Source: Ostrinia nubilalis (lineage: Eukaryota > Arthropoda > Insecta > Lepidoptera > Crambidae). Taken from it: DNA of 64,000 nt. The stretch covers positions 15,498,501 to 15,562,500 of the forward strand of contig NC_087090.1 in NCBI RefSeq assembly GCF_963855985.1, given 5' to 3'. The notes beneath the pieces were generated by a model. That model was not told the DNA's origin. It saw only the letters and a list, made by a program, of their open reading frames with translations, and did no database searches. The translations under genes were made by a program, and so were the position numbers. Below, in pieces: positions 44,144-55,449 of this stretch (the first letter of the stretch is position 1; each line of letters starts with the position of its first letter).

Positions 44144-44158
44144 GCTGGGCCCATAACC
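44144..44158 (-). promoter_or_regulatory. Primer-binding site, initiator-Met tRNA internal type
   Basis: The plus strand GCTGGGCCCATAACC abuts the 5' LTR. It equals the anticodon-arm region of metazoan initiator tRNA-Met, so the minus (sense) strand is complementary to it. Drosophila copia is known to prime from a half-tRNA in this way. Confidence 0.85.
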
Positions 44159-44439
44159 TATTGGAAATAGGATGCGGGCGAAAAGAAAAATGCAGGTTTA
44201 AATATGAAAAATACGTTAGAACGTATATTATTATATGTGGGTAGTATACGAGGAAGGTATAATGTCTGCCTCCTAACACACAGTGCGTAGCGAAGTATCG
44301 AAAAGAAAAGAGAGCGTAAAATGGGCGTCCATGGCTTTTATACTGAACACATTTGGTGTTGCCATGTTAATAACATTGCCAGTAAAAGAAACATAAAATA
44401 ATTAATTTTTGCAATAATAATTTAAAGTAAATGCTAACA
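44159..44439 (-). repeat. 5' LTR of copia element with TATA box
   Basis: The promoter LTR for the minus-strand element carries a TATAAAA box at 44336-44342 (minus strand). Confidence 0.9.
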
Positions 44440-44444
44440 GGTCA

Positions 44445-46002
44445 AAATTTCTTTATTTGTTTAGACTAATAAATAGTTCTTACAAATCGTCATTTTGCTC
44501 TTAAGGAGCCTCTACATGTCTCATAATCTTTTTACCCTACCAGCGCTTCGAGACCAACATTTGGCAAGTGCTGAGAAGAAGCGCCGCAACAAACTCAGTC
44601 ACCACTGTCTGCCGGTTAATATAAATAAATAGAAATAGCAGTAGTAGGTACATTCGATTCAGGAGCAATTCACTGAATTTACCATGCATTCTTGTATAGT
44701 GTATAATGGGTATACAAAATTGCGTGGTATATTAAACAAGGTAGTGACGTGCTAATATCTAGACTTACAGATTTCATACTTAAATACTAGTAGAAATGAC
44801 TCGCATACATAAATTGGAATAACTTGGATTGACCAGTCCCCGAAAGCAGCGCCTGTTCACAGACATGACGAGTGAACCAGCCATCGCTTCACTCGACCAT
44901 ATTAGAGGGAATGTAACGACCCGCCTATTTATTAGCTACTTAACACTAAGCCTGAGTTGCACCACCTAACTTTGACCGTAACTATAACGATAACCGGTGC
45001 TTTTATGGATTTGTATGTATTGTATTTTGTATGGATTTTGACAGATTTTTGTGTATTGTAGTTTGTAAATAATACCTACAAGTTCTTTTATATTTTTCTT
45101 AGACTTCATGCTCATTATGTGTTATGAAGTTTATTTTTATTAGGACCTATACCTTTTAATTTATTATTTTGACTATCGTTACACTATTAACAATATTATA
45201 TTTTAGTTTAAGCACCAAAATTCTAGTGATCTTTAATTGTTTGCCTGATAAATATTTCTTTGGCATGGTCTGTTTTAGTCGTAAAAAAACACTTTTATTC
45301 TCGTACAAAATCATCTGAACTTTTGCAATTTCAACTTTTGCTGACGTTACCTGCAAAATAACTCATACACATAAATTTAAGTGCTCACTCGATACGGCGT
45401 AAACACAATCGAATTACACTTTCGGCTCCGACTGTACCTTATTACGTTATTATGGAAAATTATCACCGGCAGCCATCGCCTCCGCGAAGCGATTATGACG
45501 CGGCGACATGTAATTGAATATCAATTCGGATGTACAGTCGACTACATAAATGCCAGTTCATATTTGAACATTTACCTTAAAGTGGCTAAATTGTGCCACT
45601 ATATTTTGAACTGCCGTAATTTGAAATTTATTGAGAAAACTTAATGTTCAAAACCAATGATTTTTTTTCCCTGTAAGTATCAAAAAGGGTCAAAGTTTTT
45701 AAATGCAATTAAAAGTTCATTTGTCCGTGACTTTGTCAGGTCGGCATTGATTCACCGTACTAAAACTGGCTTAGAAGCAGGTATAAATGGGGCGCCACCA
45801 TCGTTCAACAATATAGTTTCCAACATGGCAAAAATCGGAACCAGCGATCCGGTATTGACGGTGGCACTATTCTGTCAATGTCACGGGTCAAGCAACTGTC
45901 AATATTAAATGTCAATGTCATTCATTAACGAATATTTTTAAAACAGCATCTCTACATTATTTGCTTGTGTAGGTATCTTATGTTACTATCGATATTAACT
46001 GT
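44445..46002. other. Intergenic stretch
   Basis: The segment 44500-44640 (GAGAAGAAGCGCCGCAAC, AAACTCAGTCACCACTGTC) resembles common moth LINE 3' ends. A partial GTTGCACC-type element begins at 44948. Short open frames at 45381-45644 and 45657-45908 have no recognisable domain. Confidence 0.4.
44948..45060. mobile_element. GTTGCACC-type miniature element, copy 7 (right end lost)
   Basis: GCCTGAGTTGCACCACC and CGATAACCGGTGC are intact. A TGTATTGTA-type duplication replaces the right arm. Confidence 0.6.
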
Positions 46003-46097
46003 GTTTACTAATAAGCTGGTTATTAAGTTTAAAACAACTTAAAATCTTCTTTTTTAACCAAGCCGGTTCGTATTAAGAAAGTATTTTAAAAATATTA

Positions 46098-46334
46098 TCC
46101 CAACTAATATTATAAATGCGAAAGTAACTCTGTCTGTCTGTCTGTCTGTCTGTTACGCTTTCCCGCTTAAACCTCGCAACCGATTTTGATGAAATTTGGC
46201 ATAGAGATAGTTTGAGTCCCGGGAAAGAACATAGGATAGTTTTTATCCCGGTTTTTGAAACAGGGACGCGCGCGATAAAGTTTTTCTGTGACAGACAAAA
46301 TTCCACGCGGGCGAAGCCGCGGGCGGAAAGCTAG
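46098..46334 (+). mobile_element. Non-autonomous Helitron with GTCT microsatellite, copy 4
   Basis: It has TCCCAACTAATATTATAAA after host A and GGAAAGCTAG before host T. It is duplicated at 47744 as part of the larger duplication, not by transposition. Confidence 0.85.
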
Positions 46335-46984
46335 TGTTCTATAATTATTTACACCTTTCAGCTCTAATTATTTAAAAAGCCAAAGTAATTAAATAAATTA
46401 CAGCCAACTGTACCTCTAGCAAACAAGAATTGTTTTAAAATGTTACACTAATCTTTACCTTCACAGCATTTTAGATCTTGTAATTTATCTGTTTTGCTAG
46501 TATCTTTTCGACACCTTCCCCTATCATTTGGGGTGCAAATTGCTTGCTTTAAATGCTACGTTTACTTTGGAAGGTGGGAGTAAAGAATTCTGTACAGCAG
46601 CTACTGATTGCTGTGGCTTTGTACTGCAGAAAAAGGACGCTGGCTAAGTGGGTTTTACACGAAGCGATTTTACGCGACTTAAAAAGATACATTTTAATAA
46701 GCTCTCGTTTACAACAATTAAATTTTTGAATGCTGTATTCTTCTTATTTTGTGTTTTTTTTTTCATTTGAGGACACCCCTCTTCTTTTTAAGGCGCCAAG
46801 ACAAGACATAAGTAGTCACTGCATTTAAAGCAAATGCCAAAAAACAGACCCTAATTTTTCTGTTCGTTTTGGTTGGTGGTAGGGCTTGTTCTAAGTCCGC
46901 CTGGCTAGCTACCACCAACTTACCTAAGTCTGTCGCCATAACATCAATGTTAACAGCATTATTGTGTTCCGGCAGTTAGAGGTA

Positions 46985-47300
46985 AGATAGCCAGTTCCTC
47001 CGTGGTTGAGGATTCCGGGTGAAGCTCGCTTCCACCTTCGGCCTGATCGTCACTTACCATCAAGTGAGATACAGGCCAAGCGCTTCCTCGTTGTGGATAA
47101 AAAAAATGTTTATAATCGTGCCGTGTAAACGCCTCGGTTCCCCTCGTTACAAGCGAGCCTTCCGGTCAGGACAGAGGTGTCTTTGAATTGACTTCTTTCA
47201 ATCCGCGGCAGCCACCTTCATCCCAGCACTCATTAGTTTCTTTTGAAGACACCTACCCCGCCCGCTTTTGTTTGTGTAGTTCTAATTCTTGCTTCTATTA
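46985..47300. repeat. LINE/SINE tail with CATCAAGTGAGA motif, copies in the duplication
   Basis: CTTACCATCAAGTGAGATAC followed by GCTTCCTCGTTGTGG matches 17690-17740 and recurs at about 50008-50323 in the second unit. A poly(A)-like AAAAAAA follows. Confidence 0.45.
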
Positions 47301-47743
47301 GGAGGTTGAAATAAAAAAAAATGTTAGTGAGTTAGATTTTTAAGGGCCGCATTTCGTTTTTGACCTTCTACATGACAAAAAAAAATAAGCAGATAAAAGA
47401 CTTAATCTAGAAAAGAACCACTTTCAACAACATTTTAAAACCAATAAGAAAGAAATTTAAAACGAAGCTCTTATAAAGTGGAAGTATCATTGCATCTCTA
47501 TAAAATATCAAGAAATTTGTAGGTGTTGCATCTTCCTAAATTAATTGTGATATTACGTGAAAATTCCCGAAAATATATTTGAAAATGAAGGAATTCCAGA
47601 AAATCTATTTGAATATGAAGGATTCTCTCTATTTCGTTTTCCCGTAAAGTTTACTAATAAGCTGGTTATTAAGTTTAAAACAACTTAAAATCTTCTTTTT
47701 TAACCAAGCCGGTTCGTATTAAGAAAGTATTTTAAAAATATTA

Positions 47744-47980
47744 TCCCAACTAATATTATAAATGCGAAAGTAACTCTGTCTGTCTGTCTGTCTGTCTGTT
47801 ACGCTTTCCCGCTTAAACCTCGCAACCGATTTTGATGAAATTTGGCATAGAGATAGTTTGAGTCCCGGGAAAGAACATAGGATAGTTTTTATCCCGGTTT
47901 TTGAAACAGGGACGCGCGCGATAAAGTTTTTCTGTGACAGACAAAATTCCACGCGGGCGAAGCCGCGGGCGGAAAGCTAG
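47744..47980 (+). mobile_element. Non-autonomous Helitron with GTCT microsatellite, copy 5
   Basis: This is the duplicate of 46098-46334 at an offset of exactly 1646 bp. It shares the flanks, so it is not an independent insertion. Confidence 0.85.
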
Positions 47981-48328
47981 TGTTCTATAATTATTTACAC
48001 CTTTCAGCTCTAATTATTTAAAAAGCCAAAGTAATTAAATAAATTACAGCCAACTGTACCTCTAGCAAACAAGAATTGTTTTAAAATGTTACACTAATCT
48101 TTACCTTCACAGCATTTTAGATCTTGTAATTTATCTGTTTTGCTAGTATCTTTTCGACACCTTCCCCTATCATTTGGGGTGCAAATTGCTTGCTTTAAAT
48201 GCTACGTTTACTTTGGAAGGTGGGAGTAAAGAATTCTGTACAGCAGCTACTGATTGCTGTGGCTTTGTACTGCAGAAAAAGGACGCTGGCTAAGTGGGTT
48301 TTACACGAAGCGATTTTACGCGACTTAA

Positions 48329-49701
48329 CCCATTAGAGGTCAAACACAAAGTACTAATATATTTTCAATTTTTTCTTTATTTTCATATTGAAATCAGAGC
48401 AAAAAAACACAAAATGCAAGAAAATTCTGAAAAAAAGTTGTTTTCATGAAATTACAGGGGTGTACTCAATTGGGTACAATGACCTCCTAGGTATGCAAAA
48501 AGTGTTTAAAGGGACTTCTTACACTGCCAACGCACTGTTAAATGACAGAGAACATACCCCAGCTCTTTTTCAGTTTTGATGGGATATTTTCCAACTCCAT
48601 TTTGAAGAAAAGCCATCAACTATTGGTACAGCCGGATGCATTTTCTTTGTTTATTTAGCATATCTTTTCATCTAGTGACCAGTAAAGTATAGTACATAGT
48701 CTAGGTAGCTTGTGGTACTCAGATAGTACCAAAACCGCTAAATAGGGCTTTATAGGAATCCCAAGTATATTGTATTGATTGGATACTGATATGATTATAG
48801 CCAATAGAAATATCATAATGATAATGAGAAACATCGTAGTTATCTATTGGATATAATAATATTATTATAGTCAGTTTTTTTTTCAAATACTGTGCAAGTT
48901 TGAGGCCCTTCAGCTCTTCACAAATACAGGAAACTTATCACCACAGACTTCGGAAGTATCTACAGCGATTGAAGAATTATGACTTTTGATTGGGTGCGGA
49001 TTTGTGGGAACCTATCGTCTTCTTTTTCACGCCAGCGGTTCATTATCACTGTCGTCCTATAAACTGCCTTTGCTGCCACTATCCCTTCTGTTCATAAATA
49101 CCCTTTAGTACGTCTTTCGGTATAAAAAACGTCGCCATATCCTCTTTTTCAGTCAACGCACTTGTATCAGGTGGTATAATTATTAGCCAAAATACATTCA
49201 TCGTCATAACTATCCTGTAAAACGGCTCCAATAATGTCTTCAAGTCCCTTTTAGCTCTTTTGAGCTGTAAAATGTTGCGAAAGAGCAAAAAATAAATACA
49301 GTTTTTTTACTTACGCATGTTGTCATTGTACCCAACCGAGTACAGTAACTTTTATATGACCCTAGTTTTATTTGAGATGTAAATATTATGTTATATTGTG
49401 CTTTATAACCTACCCTGATATGTATTTTAAAGTAATTAAATAAAAAAAAGAACTTGTGAGCTGTAATTGTTATGAAAAAATCAAAAAATAAACACCTACC
49501 CCCACTATGTTTCAGTGACACAACTTCAACTGATACTTTTTATCAAAAAAAGTCCCACTACCCGCGTTATTGTTGTCAATATACTTTAATAGTATTATGA
49601 TGAAGTAAAATAACAAGTCTACTCATGTTAATTTTGTGAGATTTGCAATTGACACGTAAAAATATAGCTGTACCCATTTGAGTACAGTGACCTCTAATGG
49701 G
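48329..49701. mobile_element. piggyBac-type element, non-autonomous
   Basis: The perfect 14-bp inverted ends CCCATTAGAGGTCA lie between TTAA at 48325-48328 and 49702-49705; TTAA targets and ends starting CCC are piggyBac hallmarks. The 1373-bp interior has only short open frames (48388-48579 plus; 49079-49288 and 49240-49521 minus) in which I cannot recognise a transposase. Three copies of an 18-bp palindromic module TGTACYCAAYYGRGTACA-like lie at 48461-48478, 49327-49344 and 49669-49686. Confidence 0.75.
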
Positions 49702-50717
49702 TTAAAAAGATACATTTTAATAAGCTCTCGTTTACAACAATTAAATTTTTGAATGCTGTATTCTTCTTATTTTGTGTTTTTTTTTTCATTTGAGGACACC
49801 CCTCTTCTTTTTAAGGCGCCAAGACAAGACATAAGTAGTCACTGCATTTAAAGCAAATGCCAAAAAACAGACCCTAATTTTTCTGTTCGTTTTGGTTGGT
49901 GGTAGGGCTTGTTCTAAGTCCGCCTGGCTAGCTACCACCAACTTACCTAAGTCTGTCGCCATAACATCAATGTTAACAGCATTATTGTGTTCCGGCAGTT
50001 AGAGGTAAGATAGCCAGTTCCTCCGTGGTTGAGGATTCCGGGTGAAGCTCGCTTCCACCTTCGGCCTGATCGTCACTTACCATCAAGTGAGATACAGGCC
50101 AAGCGCTTCCTCGTTGTGGATAAAAAAAATGTTTATAATCGTGCCGTGTAAACGCCTCGGTTCCCCTCGTTACAAGCGAGCCTTCCGGTCAGGACAGAGG
50201 TGTCTTTGAATTGACTTCTTTCAATCCGCGGCAGCCACCTTCATCCCAGCACTCATTAGTTTCTTTTGAAGACACCTACCCCGCCCGCTTTTGTTTGTGT
50301 AGTTCTAATTCTTGCTTCTATTAGGAGGTTGAAATAAAAAAAAATGTTAGTGAGTTAGATTTTTAAGGGCCGCATTTCGTTTTTGACCTTCTACATGACA
50401 AAAAAAAATAAGCAGATAAAAGACTTAATCTAGAAAAGAACCACTTTCAACAACATTTTAAAACCAATAAGAAAGAAATTTAAAACGAAGCTCTTATAAA
50501 GTGGAAGTATCATTGCATCTCTATAAAATATCAAGAAATTTGTAGGTGTTGCATCTTCCTAAATTAATTGTGATATTACGTGAAAATTCCCGAAAATATA
50601 TTTGAAAATGAAGGAATTCCAGAAAATCTATTTGAATATGAAGGATTCTCTCTATTTCGTTTTCCCGTAAAGCAAATATAGAATTTCGGTGCTCTTACTT
50701 AAATTGATAATCGATAT

Positions 50718-51351
50718 GTTACGGCTAAAGATAGGTGTGGACATAAACTTAAGATTAGCCGGCTAAACTTAAGTTTATCTTCGACGAGGTGTTAATGTTA
50801 GTTTCTTCTATCTTTAGCCGGCTAAACTTAAGTGTAACCGCAGGCCCTTGGCTAAAAATGTAGAAGGAAATGGAAAAGGAAACAATGTAATAATGTTTAC
50901 TATTTTGACACGAAAACTTTATTAAAAAATAATCACTTTCATTACACATACTTTTATGTACCTATGTAGGTATTCAAAATTACAATTATTACAATAACAA
51001 AATATTAATTACTTAAAACAATATCTACCTAATCATTTAAATAAAATAATAAGGTAAACCATTTGGTCATTACATAATCTTCTGTAGGTATTTAAAATTA
51101 CAAAATAAAACAAAATAAAACTGCGCACGCGTTGTCTCCCCACCGTCCCCTCAAGCCCTCCGCCGGCCTGGCGCGCCCATCGAATACATTTTTAGCCGTT
51201 TCGTTTTGGCTAATGTGCACATTAGCCGGTTAAAGATGGAATACCACGATGCAAACTAACATGTTATCGAACATTAGCTGCTTCACGAAGATAAACTTAA
51301 GTTTAGCCGGCTAATCTTAAGTTTATGTTCACAACTATCTTTAGCCGTAAC
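50718..51351. mobile_element. Foldback element with 66-bp arms and palindromic modules
   Basis: The left arm 50718-50783 and right arm 51286-51351 match at 64 of 66 positions when reversed. Each arm contains the palindrome core CTTAAGATTAGCCGGCTAAA. A further module is at about 50808-50832. No coding sequence and no clear target duplication are seen. Confidence 0.75.
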
Positions 51352-51352
51352 A

Positions 51353-53261
51353 GATGTAACTCAATTAATTCCGTGAACTAGGTGTTAAGGCTTTTGATAT
51401 TATTTCATGATGTCGTTTGAAAATTGACTTCGTTGACAGCCATAACTTAATAAACAGATAACTGAATACAATACCAGTAACATGAAATGAAAGTAATAAC
51501 AAAGAGGCAGTACAATCGCTCATATATTTTTAATTTAGATCATGTTTTGTCACAATAAATAGTGTTGCGCGCAAGTCAATACACACTTAACAGCGATAAA
51601 AAAAACTACGTTTTTACAAAACAAAATTAGACGACAATAAAAATACATGATAAACATCAATTAATATGATACAAATCTGTTTAGTTACTCAAGCTTTTCA
51701 ATTATATCAATTTCTAATTAACCATACCATTTAGAATTGATTTTCATCTTCTCTTCCATGATAATCGGTAATTGATGTTCTAAAACGTTCTGAAAAGGAT
51801 CAATATCACTCACTCGCAGTTGATTAAAGGGACTGATTGAAGGTCGGCCTAGTGATACGGGTCCGTTTTTGATGTGACTTATTGTATTGGAAAGTAGGCT
51901 TTATGGACCTGACATGTTTGTTACTAGCTTTGTTTGCGAAGACCTTGAGACAGGATCAGTTTTTGAAGGGCGAGGATCGTTTGCGTTTGTTATTTTGATA
52001 TTAAGTTATTGTTTTCATTTTATACGTCAGAGGCCTTTGAAAAAATAGTGTAATGAAAATACTTTTCATTATAAAGGCTCCTGGGCGACCCTACTTTATA
52101 GATTTAGATTTCTTTTATGTCTTTGTTTAGCCTTCAAGTAAATCAGGACTTAACCTGTTTTCTGAAAACAACATAATAATATTATTTTACTGTAAAAGTC
52201 AAGTTATTTATTAATTAATTGCACTAACTCCATGGCATCTAATTAATGAAGCTTGGATTAAGTGAAAGAAAAAGCACGTCTCAATTAGACGAGAAAATAC
52301 TTTGATGTAGTGTTGTGCTTGAACGATCATTTCAATATCGATAAGGTTGAAATTATGGGTAGATCTACTGAAAATGCCGATTTTATTGATTAATTAAAAA
52401 AAATTTTCAAGCGGAAGTTGAATTTGCCTTAATTATCCGATTAGATTGTAGTATTGGACATTCATTTAAAGGTTTGGTAACTACTTACCTGCTAGAGAGT
52501 AGGTACCTCACGTCGGGACTTGTAGGTTGTATTTTTAGAATCTAGATTTAGGAAATTCTTATAATTTTATAACTGTATATGTGTTGTTCTCCCTTACCTT
52601 CATCATCTTTCAATAGCATTTCATCGATACTTTTTAAATTTATTATATCTATAATAATTAATCTACAACACTACTCACAGATCCAATTTTAAGGTCGAGG
52701 GATGACTCGGTGCGGCTTACTCTTTTAAAGTATTTAATTAGTATTGGTAATTGGGTGAAGCTTTCCAATTAATTGAGCATTTTAATTGCGTATTATTAAG
52801 TTGCGATGTTGTTTAAGAATATTTTATTTAATTGAATTTATATTATCTCATGTTACATTAACCCGACATTAAATTAACTATGACTTGTACGAGTGTTTTT
52901 ATGGATTCTCAATTATTTTTTATGTAGTAAACTTTGGAGGTCATATTTCTTTATTAATTTACCACGTTTTTACTATACCTAATTTAAGTATAGTATGAAA
53001 TCCGTCTGCTCGTTTGCCTTCTGTCACATAAAAAAATCATATGATATAAAACATATCATTGTTATTTTTCTAGTAGGTACAGTTAAATGGAAATTTCATA
53101 GACACCACTGGAAGTTTTTGCAAGGTCATTTCAGATTCTCTCAAGAACTCACCTTGAAGTCTCAATAAACTGACACGCTGAAACTCAAGTAAACGAGATA
53201 TCACGATTCACGTATCATTAATCTAATATAATTAATTGAATCTTAAGTTTATTACCTACAT
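51353..53261. other. AT-rich intergenic stretch
   Basis: No gene or definable repeat is seen. Confidence 0.45.
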
Positions 53262-53330
53262 CGTTCGTTCATTTCAGCCAAATGACTGCCACAGTTGGAC
53301 AAAGGTCTTCCCCAAGGATTTCCACATAAC
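53262..53330 (-). mobile_element. Short RTE tail fragment
   Basis: A CGTTCGTTCATTT tail is followed by AGCCAAATGACTGCCACAG and TTCCCCAAGGATTTCCACA. This is a degraded RTE 3' end of the CGTT-tail type. Confidence 0.6.
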
Positions 53331-54291
53331 CCTTCAATTTTATTTTCAACACTCACACTATCTTGTAATTTACTTAACCGCCTTTAGTGTGCGAGCCATA
53401 AACGAAAAGAAAAGAAGATATTTTGAACACATTATAAAGGCCGTGACTTTTTAACATCTCGCTCTTAAGATTCGATGAAATAAATGAGTCCAAGAGCACA
53501 CTTATTACGTAAGCTGTCAGTCATGTTCTTTTATTTAATTCCATTTTCGTGATGCGAAATCATTATCTAGCTTCATTATCTCATTGCCATAAGTCTAATC
53601 GCGATCATTAATGATGATCAACATCCTTGAGGTTTTTTCCTTGTACTTTTTTAGTTTGACATAAAAACGATTGTATTGTTCCAGAGTTTGTGGTTCATTA
53701 CTAATAGAAACTATTTAAAGATTTTTGTAAAAAAATCTTAAGACAGTTCAAAGTTTATTAGATTTGAACACGTTAATGCTAGTTAATTAACGTTAAAATA
53801 TCTGATTTGTGTATTAAACTATTGGGAAAAACTATTAAAGACCAATATTACGTTAACAACTAAAACTTCATGAATACGTAATATTAATTACATTCAATAA
53901 AGATCTAAAACAGCTTGTAATAATTGTTATTGTAATCGATTCAGATTTAACAGAAAAAATACATCGAAAGTGATATCCAGTTCACTTTTACCTATGTATA
54001 AATTGTATATACCTAATGATAACTCACTTTTCCTCTCTCCATTACAAACAACAGCACGTCAGTCTTCGTTTTTGTCGCAAATTCACCCTTATTGTAACCC
54101 CATAAGATACCACTGTGTCCAGCTTGATGTGATCCCTGTACAATCTGCATTTAAACAACGGATGTAGACGCCACAGTGTGATCATAAAGTGTTTTAATTC
54201 GCAACGTTAAGAAATAATGATGCATAAAAATCCGGCTTTAAGCAGAAACACTTGCAAAAGAACTCTGTACTGACACAAAAGAGAAATGGAG
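53331..54291. other. AT-rich intergenic stretch
   Basis: No gene or repeat is recognised. Confidence 0.4.
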
Positions 54292-54441
54292 AGTAGACTC
54301 ACAGAACTATTCCCATCTCTCGTTCCCACCGCTGCACCTCCTGTGTAGCCAGGATCTACAGCTTGACCGCCAATAAAAACCCAACCAGTGAAGGCCAAGT
54401 TTGTCCCAGGGGAAAGTTAAGTTGTCATTGGACCCGTAGAA
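54292..54441 (-). mobile_element. Non-LTR retrotransposon 3' UTR fragment, copy 2
   Basis: It is a close match to 31120-31283, including GCCAGGATCTACAGCTTGAC and GTTTGTCCCAGGGGAAAG on the plus strand. Confidence 0.5.
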
Positions 54442-54516
54442 TAGACTCAGGACAGAACTCAAAACCTAATTGAATTTCAAGCAAAGATTGAGGCTTTGAT
54501 TGTACAATCGTGCATT

Positions 54517-54618
54517 CGTTACAACCATAGGATGTCCACTGATGGACAAAGGCCTCCCCCAAGGATTTCCACAATTACCGTTCCTGCGCTGCCCGCATCC
54601 AGGTTCTTCCCGCGATCA
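54517..54618 (-). mobile_element. RTE tail fragment
   Basis: CATAGGATGTCCACTGATGG, GCCTCCCCCAAGGATTTCC and CCGCATCCAGGTTCTTCCCG identify a 5'-truncated RTE copy. Confidence 0.65.
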
Positions 54619-55329
54619 CAATGTATGTTGATAATGAGGAAATATAAACTGTAGATAGACCTGTAACGAAAAGAAAACATGTACATTTAGAAGCTAAGGA
54701 TGTATTCCTATTGTAAAAAGTGGATGCTAAAATGGCAAAATACTGAAATACTCTTAAGTAAGGTACACCAAAGACAGTATGCATTTTATAACAGAGATGC
54801 ACACAGTTTAATTTTGGTAAAATTATCCAAAATCACGGAACTTTTCGGAACCTTACTGAATTTTATTTCACTGTGGTATTAGATTTGTTGTTCATTTTAC
54901 TATTTGTGTGTACAATTCATAGCTTGTGGAACATAAACAAACCCTATATTTATGCTCGTAAGGGTGACATTCGATAAAGTATATTTCTTACTGTACAAGT
55001 GTCGTATTATGATGGGCGTCGTTGAATATTAAAAATCGTATAATTAATAGTAAAATTATGTTTATTAGCGAGACTGGTATGGTTGAAGGGTTTTGTTCCT
55101 TTTGGTAGCTTTCAAAGAATATCGATGGACTAAAGGTGCGAATAAACGTACTTGCAGCTGATAGGATACATTAAAATATATGTTAACTCTCATTGTTAAC
55201 ATTCACGAGTTATCCAAGAATACATATTTCAATTTATATTTTTATTATTTGTTTTAAATTATAACTGTACTTATGTTGGAAATAATTGACATGACACATT
55301 TTTTTTATTATTACCTCTACATCGCATCT
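54619..55329. other. AT-rich intergenic stretch
   Basis: No gene or repeat is recognised. Confidence 0.4.
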
Positions 55330-55449
55330 TAGGCTGAGTTGCACCACCTTATTTTAACCGTAACAAACAATAACCGATGCTTTTTGTATGGAGTTTGACA
55401 GACTTTTGACGTTTGTTAAAGTTAAATTAATATGGTGCATCTCAGCCTT
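55330..55449. mobile_element. GTTGCACC-type miniature element, copy 8
   Basis: The intact inverted ends are TAGGCTGAGTTGCACCACC and GGTGCATCTCAGCCTTA, with the family interior between them. Confidence 0.8.

Larger units (their letters stand above)
39383..44439 (-). mobile_element. Complete Ty1/copia LTR retrotransposon
   Basis: The element is 5057 bp on the minus strand with two 281-bp LTRs (39383-39663 and 44159-44439) that are identical as far as I can read. The target duplication is GGTCA (39378-39382 and 44440-44444). A primer site of the copia half-tRNA type, a polypurine tract and one intact polyprotein frame are present. The LTR starts TGTTAGC and ends CCAATA in element orientation. 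The element has all the parts needed for autonomous movement. Confidence 0.95.
46003..47648 (+). repeat. Tandem duplication, unit 1 (1646 bp)
   Basis: The unit runs from GTTTACTAATAAGCTGG to GTTTTCCCGTAAA. The same sequence restarts at 47649 with no differences that I noticed, apart from the insertion described for unit 2. It contains a Helitron (46098-46334) and a LINE-tail repeat (about 46985-47300). Confidence 0.9.
47649..50671 (+). repeat. Tandem duplication, unit 2, interrupted by TTAA element
   Basis: It matches unit 1 from its first base to GTTTTCCCGTAAA. The only size change is 1377 bp, which equals the 1373-bp element plus the 4-bp TTAA duplication. Unique sequence resumes at about 50673. 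Confidence 0.9.

Noticed and set aside
45657..45908. 83-codon frame in a locally balanced-composition segment
   Set aside because: No motif, no homolog that I recognise, and no splice context that I could support.
46073..46306. Identical 77-codon minus-strand frames at 46073 and 47719, with relatives at 5963 and 18288
   Set aside because: The shared protein-like sequence is the reverse strand of the Helitron repeat and its GTCT tract, not a gene family.
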